Shown piece after piece: positions 7,956-13,998 of a stretch of DNA of 13,998 bases. The DNA is taken from positions 1 to 13,998 of the forward strand of contig QIKU01000264.1 in the NCBI GenBank assembly GCA_003232015.1, given 5' to 3'. Position 1 is the stretch's first letter. Every line of letters starts with the position of its first letter. A model generated the notes under the pieces. It did not search any database and was not told the DNA's origin. It saw nothing but the letters and a program-made list of their open reading frames with translations. This stretch comes from Gammaproteobacteria bacterium (GTDB lineage: Bacteria > Pseudomonadota > Gammaproteobacteria > UBA6429). Both the position numbers and the translations under genes were made by a program.

Positions 7956-8900
7956 TTATATTCTCCGTTGGCTACGTAATAATACTTTCATTTTACCATT
8001 TTTATCACGATATAAAACACTATATAATTCTGACCGTACATTTCCGATAATAGAGCGTGCCTGAAGTAAAAAATAGTCACTATTTACCGAAAGTAGACTT
8101 TTTGTTATTTTTTTCCCTTTTAACGCATCCTGTTTTATAAACTCGTCAACTGATTTATAACCGGACTTGCTACGTTCTTTTATAATGTCTTTTGCATCGG
8201 TTAAACTGATCTGGTTTGATAACATACTTATTTGCATGGCACCTGCGGTATTTACATTCAATGGTGTAAAAACAGGCAAAGCAACAATATACGGTGCGAT
8301 CTTTTTATAACTTTTATAATTAAATCCTTTTACCATAACCAGCTCTGACGCACTTGCCATTAGTCGATTTGCTGCACGATAAGGCATATCTAAATTTAAA
8401 TATTCACCATCCTCTGCACCAGCAGGAATAGTAGAATCCAGATCCGCATCCAGCCAGTCAATAATGGCATCTGTTACTTCTGTATCAATGTTATTCTCAT
8501 TTAATAAATTTTTAAAGAGCGAAATACTGTCTTTGTCCGGGTTGCCTGCCTTTAAAAAATTATTCATATTAAAACGTGCCTGTAAATCCTTAAGCTTACC
8601 CTGTATTGTTCCACCTTCAACCGGAATTGGGGGCAGATCAAACGCCCAGTCATCGTCAAAGGAATCTGTTTTATTATCTTTAAAGTCCTGAGCAAGTATA
8701 TTTTTAGCCCAGTCTTCTGCACCTAATAAATACATATAGGCCTGTTCACTGTTGCGCAGATTTTCTGTCCTGCGCGTGCTCAATTGCTGTTTTGACAAAA
8801 TATTTGCAGCCATAATTCCAATGATACCAATAACGATTAGCACCATAATTAATGCTATACCCGTTTGTTGCTTTATAAGTAATTTACGTTGTTGCATCAT
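7956..8900 (-). CDS. gspK: Type II secretion minor pseudopilin GspK
   Basis: GspK is the largest minor pseudopilin and caps the tip of the pseudopilus together with GspI and GspJ. The 314-residue preprotein has a 14-residue leader ending in QQTG, then IALIMVLIVIGIIGIMAANIL. The prepilin peptidase would cut after Gly14. Position 5 of the mature protein is Met and not Glu, which is the known hallmark of GspK. A large globular domain follows (~110-290), with FNMNNFL and LNVNTA motifs seen in the family. Two ATG codons stand in tandem at 8900 and 8897, and neither has a visible Shine-Dalgarno site. A 28-nt gap separates it from gspJ. Weak initiation would fit the low copy number of a tip protein, but that is inference. 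Confidence 0.93.
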   Translation of the reverse strand: MMQQRKLLIKQQTGIALIMVLIVIGIIGIMAANILSKQQLSTRRTENLRNSEQAYMYLLGAEDWAKNILAQDFKDNKTDSFDDDWAFDLPPIPVEGGTIQGKLKDLQARFNMNNFLKAGNPDKDSISLFKNLLNENNIDTEVTDAIIDWLDADLDSTIPAGAEDGEYLNLDMPYRAANRLMASASELVMVKGFNYKSYKKIAPYIVALPVFTPLNVNTAGAMQISMLSNQISLTDAKDIIKERSKSGYKSVDEFIKQDALKGKKITKSLLSVNSDYFLLQARSIIGNVRSELYSVLYRDKNGKMKVLLRSQRRI

Positions 8901-8928
8901 AATTTTTTATTTCATTTGTATTTTTATA

Positions 8929-9570
8929 TCATACATCGGGAAATATAAACAAACGGGTAAATCGCCCCCAATCATCCAGCTCAAATGTCACTTCAATGGC
9001 TTGTGGAAAAACATCAACTCCCTCACCATCAGTTTGTGGTGGCCATGCCGTTAGCCACTGATTATTTTGAATTTCGCCAGACGGTTCAACACGTCCTAAA
9101 AACCTGAGACTAAAACCATTGATATCCTTTAGCATTAAAGTTCTCACTGGCAGACTATCTTCGGCACGATCCAGTACATTCCAGCGATAACGGTATAATT
9201 TATTATCTTCTACACCATAAGCAACCCGCTGTAATGAGCTCCGATTTAATCCTGCCGGGTTTGGGTGGCCGCCTCGTGTTAGTTCAAGCCGATACTTGCC
9301 GATATCATTCGATTGCAATACATTTAAACGGTCACCATATTCACCGCGGACAGTTCGATTAACTAACTGTCGGGCATCACGACTAAAGTTCATAAAGGCT
9401 AACTGTAACTCGGCTAATCGGGAAGTGTGCTTGTCGGTTGCCGCTCTAACATTAACAACTTCCCGTAAACCACCAAATACCATCACCGACATAACTGCAA
9501 AAATACTTAATGCCACCAGTAGCTCTAATAAAGTAAAGCCCGACTGCGCAGTTGATTTACTACCGCTCAT
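8929..9570 (-). CDS. gspJ: Type II secretion minor pseudopilin GspJ
   Basis: This is a tip-complex minor pseudopilin that assembles with GspI and GspK. The 213-residue preprotein has an 11-residue leader (MSGSKSTAQSG) and the type III signal FTLLELLVALSIFAVMSVMV. Glu5 of the mature protein is present and prepilin peptidase would cut after Gly11. The body contains the family pattern of RDARQLVNR and later GVEDNKLYRYRWNVLDRAEDS. The usual length is about 195-215. Its ATG overlaps the gspI stop by 4 nt. The gene is followed by a 28-nt gap before gspK. Confidence 0.94.
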   Translation of the reverse strand: MSGSKSTAQSGFTLLELLVALSIFAVMSVMVFGGLREVVNVRAATDKHTSRLAELQLAFMNFSRDARQLVNRTVRGEYGDRLNVLQSNDIGKYRLELTRGGHPNPAGLNRSSLQRVAYGVEDNKLYRYRWNVLDRAEDSLPVRTLMLKDINGFSLRFLGRVEPSGEIQNNQWLTAWPPQTDGEGVDVFPQAIEVTFELDDWGRFTRLFIFPDV

Positions 9571-9992
9571 ATCGCTTTACTTAAAAAAGAAGTCAGACGC
9601 ATGACAGGTTGTAATTTTCTGTCTCTGTTTTCTTCATCTTTATAAACACTCAACTCAACCCGACGAATATTTTTATCTTCTGTTTTTATCACCTGTGAAG
9701 CCCAGTACCATTCCTGGTCTCCCATCATTTGCTGCCCGGTTGTTCGGCTAATCGCCGGAAACAGGTTTTGCAAACGCCACTCATTTATCTTATTAACGGC
9801 CACCCATTGTGCAAAGGTTTTATCCCGTAATTCATTGGCATTATTAACATTCTCACCAACACCTTTTACCAACCCTGTTAAAACAACCGCAACAAACACC
9901 AGAGCCACCAGCACTTCTAATAGAGTAAAGCCTTTGCTTTGCCCGTGCACGTATAAATAATTATTGTTGTTCAGGAGTGATTTAAACATCAT
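9567..9992 (-). CDS. gspI: Type II secretion minor pseudopilin GspI
   Basis: GspI is the minor pseudopilin thought to start the GspI-J-K tip complex. The 141-residue preprotein has an unusually long 21-residue leader, rich in Asn (SLLNNNNYLYVHGQSKG). The signal FTLLEVLVALVFVAVVLTGL follows, with cleavage expected after Gly21 and Glu5 present. The mature part (~120 residues) is of normal size, so only the leader is long. The AVNKINEWRL stretch matches the family. Two ATGs lie in tandem (9992 and 9989). The first directly follows the gspH TAA, and an AGGA sits 7 nt before it, so I prefer 9992. Its stop overlaps gspJ. Confidence 0.93.
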   Translation of the reverse strand: MMFKSLLNNNNYLYVHGQSKGFTLLEVLVALVFVAVVLTGLVKGVGENVNNANELRDKTFAQWVAVNKINEWRLQNLFPAISRTTGQQMMGDQEWYWASQVIKTEDKNIRRVELSVYKDEENRDRKLQPVMRLTSFLSKAI

Positions 9993-10535
9993 TTACATAT
10001 CCTGTTTTTCTAAAATCAGCTGACCATTGGCCTGACCTGTTATTTTAAAAAATTGCTGTAACTCTGTTATCTTTAGCGTTATATCAAAGGGCGTTAACTC
10101 ACCACTGGATAAAATGTATATTCGAATAGCTTCATCCTTATCCTCATTGCTGGTGAGTGCTAATTTTACATTTTCAACTTCAAGGCTCAGTTCAATACCT
10201 GCGGTTAAACTGCGCTTTCTAAAAATCTTGTCCGAAGTAATATCAACCCATTTACCATCGTATAATTGCTTAAAGACATAACCATCACGGTCTAATTCCA
10301 AAGCCAGTTCTTTTGACTGAATAATGGACTCTTCCTGTGCCAGTTTTATCAAACCATACAAACGCTGTGATTCATCTTCAAGCTTGTCAGACAAACCACC
10401 ATCACCAAAGGCAAACATACCTAAACCCAGCATAATCCCTATAATCGCAATCACCACCATAAGCTCGATCAAGGTGAAGCCATGTACGATTTTAGCCCTT
10501 TGCCGATTAATAAAAATTAGTCTCCTTCTGTACAT
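9993..10535 (-). CDS. gspH: Type II secretion minor pseudopilin GspH
   Basis: This minor pseudopilin links the tip complex to the GspG filament. The 180-residue preprotein has a 19-residue basic leader (MYRRRLIFINRQRAKIVHG) and then FTLIELMVVIAIIGIMLGLG, with cleavage after Gly19 and Glu5 present. The body shows ESQRLYGLIKLAQEESIIQSKELAL, characteristic of the GspH/FimT fold. The ATG at 10535 has only a weak GGA upstream, while a strong AAGGAG lies inside codons 3-5 (10522-10527) with no usable ATG, GTG or TTG at the right distance after it. The start is therefore less certain than the rest. The gap to gspG is 31 nt and gspI follows without a gap. Confidence 0.92.
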   Translation of the reverse strand: MYRRRLIFINRQRAKIVHGFTLIELMVVIAIIGIMLGLGMFAFGDGGLSDKLEDESQRLYGLIKLAQEESIIQSKELALELDRDGYVFKQLYDGKWVDITSDKIFRKRSLTAGIELSLEVENVKLALTSNEDKDEAIRIYILSSGELTPFDITLKITELQQFFKITGQANGQLILEKQDM

Positions 10536-10566
10536 TGTTGTTTTCCATTTTTATCTACAAACAAAC

Positions 10567-11028
10567 CTAGTCATTATTCCAGTTACCTATATCGTCTTCA
10601 CTTTGTTGCTGGTCAGGGCCGTAGGAATAAATATCAACCTGCCCACGGACACCGGGGCTTAAATATAAATAAGGATTACCCCATGGGTCGGTTTTTAATT
10701 TTTTTATATAGCCTGATGTTTTGTAATTTTTTGGTTCCGGTGCACCCGATGGTTTTTTTACCAGTGCTTCCAGCCCCTGATCAGTTGTTGGGTAAGTAAA
10801 GTTATCCAGTTTATAACGATCTAAAGCCGATTCAAGCTGCGCAATATCCTGTTTTGCTTTAATAATACGTGCTTTTCCGGGTTCGTCCATAATATTAGGT
10901 AAAACCACTGCACCTAAAATACCAAGAATAACGACAACAATCATAACCTCGATCAAAGTAAACCCGTGCTGTACCTTTTTGCTAAAGGGTCTATTACAGA
11001 GATTGTTATATGTCATATTTTTTTTCAT
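10567..11028 (-). CDS. gspG: Type II secretion major pseudopilin GspG
   Basis: GspG is the main subunit of the periplasmic pseudopilus that drives substrates through the secretin. The 153-residue preprotein has a 22-residue leader ending in KKVQHG and the signal FTLIEVMIVVVILGILGAVVLPNIM. Cleavage is expected after Gly22 and Glu5 is present. The mature protein (131 residues) has the family's KAKQDIAQLESALDRYKLDN, TTDQGLEALV, DPWGNPY and the C-terminal calcium-binding loop region SYGPDQQQSEDDIGNW. The ATG at 11028 has AGGA 6 nt upstream. A second ATG lies four codons on but is less well placed. It lies 34 nt after gspF. Confidence 0.97.
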   Translation of the reverse strand: MKKNMTYNNLCNRPFSKKVQHGFTLIEVMIVVVILGILGAVVLPNIMDEPGKARIIKAKQDIAQLESALDRYKLDNFTYPTTDQGLEALVKKPSGAPEPKNYKTSGYIKKLKTDPWGNPYLYLSPGVRGQVDIYSYGPDQQQSEDDIGNWNND

Positions 11029-11062
11029 TTTAATTCCTTCGCAATAAATTTATTAGCTGTAG

Positions 11063-12277
11063 TTATTGTATAAGCTGGTTTAAATTAAAGATCGGTAACA
11101 ATATTGCCAGTACAATCATTAATACCACCGCACCCATCACTAGCAGCAATAAGGGTTCTAATAAACCCATTAATGTTGTTATCAGCATTTCCAGTTCCTG
11201 CTCCTGATTAACGGATGAACGTTCTAACATTTCACCCAGATTACCACTGACCTCACCACTTGCAATCAGGTTCACGACAATCGGTGGGAAATAACCACTG
11301 ACATCCAGTGACCTGGCTAAATTGCTACCTTCTCTTACTCGCAGACCGGCTTCAATAATGGCATGACGCATGGGTAAGTTTTCAACCACTTGCCCTGATA
11401 TTGTAAGCGCTTCTAAAAGTGGCACACCACTGGCAACCAGTATACTCAGGGTGCGTGTAAAACGAGCCGTGTTCGACCCACGTACCAGACGCCCCACCAA
11501 CGGCAGCTTTAACCAGACTTTATGTATCTTCTCTTTTCCCGCTGGTTGCTTATATAACATACTGAGCATAAAAATACTGGCTGCAACCAGCAGAATAATA
11601 AGCCAGTAATAATCAACCAGAAAATCACTGGCAGTAATCATCAAACGGGTAATGAGTGGTAATGTTTGCCCTGAATCTTCAAATACCTTGACGACTTCAG
11701 GCACAACATACACCAGTAAAAAAGACACAATCGTAACGGCCATAAAAATTAAAACAGCAGGGTAAAGTAATGCCATCTTAATCTTGCTTTGTAAGCGTTG
11801 CTTGCTTTCAGTGTAATCAGCCAGCCGCTCCAGAACAATGTCAAGATGCCCTGTTTGTTCACCGGCCGCAACTGTCGAACGATATAAGTTATTAAAAACA
11901 TGCGGGAATTGCGCCATACCATCAGCAAGCGAGTGGCCTTCAAGAATTTTTGCCCGAATACCTAAAATTAAACGTTGCAAGCGTGGCTTTTCAGTTTGCC
12001 GGGCTACCGTAGCGGTGGCTTCATCTAATGGCAAACCTGACTTTGTTAAAGTGGCTAGCTGCCGCGTTATTAATGACAAATCTGCTGCGCTGATACTGCG
12101 CTGTGCGCCAAAAACCGACGCTTGCGCTGTTTCACGTTGTGCCGCTTCTTCAACAGAAGTGGCTAACAGGCCTTGTTCACGTAACTGCTGGCGAACATGA
12201 CGGGCAGAATCCCCTTCCAGTATGCCTTTTTTCTTGCGCCCATCGGCATCAAGTGCAACATATTCAAAGGCGGCCAT
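11063..12277 (-). CDS. gspF: Type II secretion inner-membrane platform protein GspF
   Basis: GspF is the polytopic inner-membrane core of the assembly platform and is thought to transmit GspE motion to the growing pseudopilus. The 404-residue protein matches the usual ~405. The N-terminal MAAFEYVALDADGRKKKGILEGDSARHVRQ is typical. Two homologous cytoplasmic domains (~65-165 and ~270-365) share the pattern of TRQLATLTKSGLPLDEA and TRTLSILVASGVPLLEAL. Each is followed by membrane helices (about 170-192, 224-241 and 369-394). The ATG lies 5 nt after the gspE stop. Confidence 0.96.
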   Translation of the reverse strand: MAAFEYVALDADGRKKKGILEGDSARHVRQQLREQGLLATSVEEAAQRETAQASVFGAQRSISAADLSLITRQLATLTKSGLPLDEATATVARQTEKPRLQRLILGIRAKILEGHSLADGMAQFPHVFNNLYRSTVAAGEQTGHLDIVLERLADYTESKQRLQSKIKMALLYPAVLIFMAVTIVSFLLVYVVPEVVKVFEDSGQTLPLITRLMITASDFLVDYYWLIILLVAASIFMLSMLYKQPAGKEKIHKVWLKLPLVGRLVRGSNTARFTRTLSILVASGVPLLEALTISGQVVENLPMRHAIIEAGLRVREGSNLARSLDVSGYFPPIVVNLIASGEVSGNLGEMLERSSVNQEQELEMLITTLMGLLEPLLLLVMGAVVLMIVLAILLPIFNLNQLIQ

Positions 12278-12282
12278 CTCGC

Positions 12283-13791
12283 TTACACTTCCTCAAACGC
12301 AACACGCGTAATTTCTTCGAGTGCTGTTTCACCCGACAAGACACGCCGAATACCGTCTTTGCGAATGCTTGCAGAAACGCTTCTTACATGTTTTTCAATT
12401 TCCTGTTCACCGGAGCCATCATGGATCATGGTTCTTAATGTATCATCTATTTCAATCAGTTCGTAAATACCTAAACGGCCTTTGTACCCTAAATTACTGC
12501 ACTCATCACAACCCAAGGGCTCATAAATAATGGGCGGTTGTTCCGGCGCAACACCTAAAGCTAAACACTCAGCCACATCGGCTGTTTTAGGTTGCTTACA
12601 GGACTCACACAAAGTACGCACTAAGCGTTGTGCAAGCACACCAACTAAACTCGATGACAATAAGAATGGTTCAACACCCATATCCCTTAAGCGGGTAATC
12701 GCACCAATAGCGGTATTGGTATGCAGCGTTGAAAAAACCAGGTGACCGGTTAAACTTGCCTGTACCGCAATTTGCACTGTTTCCAGATCGCGTATTTCAC
12801 CCACCATCACCACATCGGGATCCTGACGTAAAATAGCCCGCAGCCCGCGCGCAAAAGTTAACTCCACTTTAGTATTAACCTGAGTCTGACCGATACCATC
12901 AATGTAATATTCAATGGGATCTTCCACTGTCATAATATTTCGAGTGGCATCATTTAAGCGTTCTAGCGCAGCGTAAAGTGTGGTTGTTTTACCTGAGCCC
13001 GTTGGCCCGGTAACTAAAATAATACCGTGTGGTCGGCGAATTAAGCGGTCAATGCTAACCGTTGTTTCAACTGCCATGCCTAACTGAAATAAATCAAGTC
13101 GTCCGGCCTGTTTATCTAGTAAACGCAGTACTACCCGCTCACCATGCCCTGATGGTAGCGTGGAAACCCGCACATCAACCGCTCGACCTGCGACACGCAA
13201 TGATATTCGACCATCCTGTGGTAAACGTTTTTCGGCAATATCCAGTTTTGCCATGACTTTAATTCGGGAAGTAATCAACGGGGCTAACACCCTTTGCGGT
13301 TGTAATACTTCACGCATCACACCGTCCACTCGCATGCGAACTAGTAATCTATTTTCAAAGGGTTCAATATGAATATCCGATGCATTTTGTTTAACCGCCT
13401 GCGTGAGTAAGGCGTTAATTAAACGAATAATCGGTGCATCGTCTTCGGTTTCCAGTAAATCTTCGATTAACGGTAGTGCATCAGCGAGGCTTTCGAGATC
13501 CATTTCATCGCCAATCCCTTCCATCATTTCCATTGTTTCATCAGAATGCAATTCATAACTTGCTTGTAGTAAACGGTCGAACTCATCTGTTTCCACTGTT
13601 TTGATTTCTAATGGCACACCATAGTGGCTCCGGAGTTCAAGCAGGATTTGGGTATTAACACTGGGGGTATGTGTTACTTCAACATGTTCATCGTATAAGG
13701 CGGTAACGAGTACGCCGTGCCGCTTGGCAAACGCAAAAGACAGTAAAGCCCGGGTGCCTGCGCTGCGTTCTGTCGTGGCAAGATCGTTCAA
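12283..13791 (-). CDS. gspE: Type II secretion ATPase GspE
   Basis: GspE is the cytoplasmic hexameric ATPase that powers pseudopilus assembly, docked on GspL. The 502-residue protein (family ~500) has an N-terminal domain (~1-110) beginning [14 protein letters not shown]. It has Walker [10 protein letters not shown] (262-270), the Asp-box VEDPIEY (289-295), Walker [13 protein letters not shown] (324-335) and the His-box [12 protein letters not shown] (348-359). A zinc-binding tetracysteine module is formed by Cys395, Cys398, Cys428 and Cys431, typical of GspE. The start codon is TTG at 13791. A GAGG 8 nt before it and an in-frame stop upstream, with no ATG between, support this choice. The first ATG downstream would remove most of the N-terminal domain. 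Confidence 0.96.
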   Translation of the reverse strand: MNDLATTERSAGTRALLSFAFAKRHGVLVTALYDEHVEVTHTPSVNTQILLELRSHYGVPLEIKTVETDEFDRLLQASYELHSDETMEMMEGIGDEMDLESLADALPLIEDLLETEDDAPIIRLINALLTQAVKQNASDIHIEPFENRLLVRMRVDGVMREVLQPQRVLAPLITSRIKVMAKLDIAEKRLPQDGRISLRVAGRAVDVRVSTLPSGHGERVVLRLLDKQAGRLDLFQLGMAVETTVSIDRLIRRPHGIILVTGPTGSGKTTTLYAALERLNDATRNIMTVEDPIEYYIDGIGQTQVNTKVELTFARGLRAILRQDPDVVMVGEIRDLETVQIAVQASLTGHLVFSTLHTNTAIGAITRLRDMGVEPFLLSSSLVGVLAQRLVRTLCESCKQPKTADVAECLALGVAPEQPPIIYEPLGCDECSNLGYKGRLGIYELIEIDDTLRTMIHDGSGEQEIEKHVRSVSASIRKDGIRRVLSGETALEEITRVAFEEV

Positions 13792-13799
13792 GGTATTGG

Positions 13800-13803
13800 C
13801 CTC
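13800..13803 (-). promoter_or_regulatory. Ribosome binding site for the gspE TTG start
   Basis: GAGG on the minus strand lies in the 14-nt gap between the upstream stop codon (13806-13808) and the TTG at 13791, with 8-nt spacing. It decides the choice of the non-ATG start. Confidence 0.65.
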
Positions 13804-13805
13804 AA

Positions 13806-13998
13806 CTACTCTGAAGACTCATCAAGCGTCGGTGGCACCACTGCGGCTAGTTCCGCCTTGTCTTTAGCCACCAGTGGCACTTTCCTGTTTTTAGCCATAA
13901 CGGAAGGGGGGAGTCGAATCGCATTATCGGATGTAGTGATGGCTGAACCATCGATAACCGGCGGCATCAGGATCTGAGTGCCCGCTTCTGTCGATTCA
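13806..13998 (-). CDS. gspD: C-terminal end of the gene upstream of gspE, probably the secretin GspD (partial)
   Basis: Reading leftward from the right edge on the minus strand there is an open frame of 63 codons ending in TAG at 13806-13808, 14 nt before gspE. It translates as a Pro- and Val-rich tail ([19 protein letters not shown], then [18 protein letters not shown], ending LDESSE). In most type II operons the gene before gspE is gspD, and such low-complexity tails occur after the secretin domain, where they may include the pilotin-binding S-domain. The diagnostic secretin motif (FLRPT-like) is not in the visible part. The gspD identity therefore rests on position only, and gspC or another gene is not excluded. 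Confidence 0.55.
   Translation of the reverse strand, partial: ESTEAGTQILMPPVIDGSAITTSDNAIRLPPSVMAKNRKVPLVAKDKAELAAVVPPTLDESSE

Noticed and set aside
8842..8886. GspK lacking Glu5 as a mutated pseudopilin
   Set aside because: Absence of Glu5 is normal for the GspK family and not a defect.
6451..13372. Numerous plus-strand open frames of 64-120 codons across the gsp region
   Set aside because: All are antisense to well recognised gsp genes and their translations show no domain or plausible start signals.

Overview
The window reads as a chromosomal segment of a moderately AT-rich gammaproteobacterium. Evidence for this is the BamD tail, a UTase-type P-II protein, an ammonia-dependent NAD synthetase, a PilS-PilR pair and a full gsp (type II secretion) gene run. 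Protein sequences resemble those of free-living Pseudomonadota, but I cannot fix the genus from sequence alone.

Layout. Positions 1-275 are the 3' end of bamD (outer-membrane assembly). glnB (313-651, minus) faces it and is divergent from nadE (932-1786, plus) across a 280-nt spacer holding a short palindrome and a direct repeat. Next comes a small membrane-anchored cysteine protein of the PP0621 type (1890-2111). After it is a 163-nt spacer packed with hairpins, then pilS-pilR (2275-5321), translationally coupled by a TAATG overlap. From 5363 to the right edge everything lies on the minus strand. Read in transcription order this is the end of the gene upstream of gspE (probably gspD), then gspE, F, G, H, I, J, K, L, M and N. 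Spacing runs from 4-nt overlaps to about 34 nt, so this is a single operon whose promoter lies beyond the right edge.

How the genes work together. GspE (ATPase), GspF, GspL and GspM form the inner-membrane assembly platform. GspG is the major pseudopilin and GspH, I, J and K are the minor ones. GspN is an accessory inner-membrane protein and the upstream gene probably encodes the secretin. PilS-PilR is a sigma-54-dependent two-component system that normally controls type IV pilin expression. Its own pilin target is not in the window. glnB and nadE connect nitrogen sensing with ammonia-dependent NAD synthesis by position only.

All genes look intact and fit known families, and I see no insertion sequence, CRISPR array, tRNA or rRNA. 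The least explained parts are the tandem hairpin block before pilS (2163-2267), the uncharacterised PP0621-like protein, and some unusual translation starts (pilS, gspK, gspH, gspE). I do not see convincing evidence of a wholly new system.
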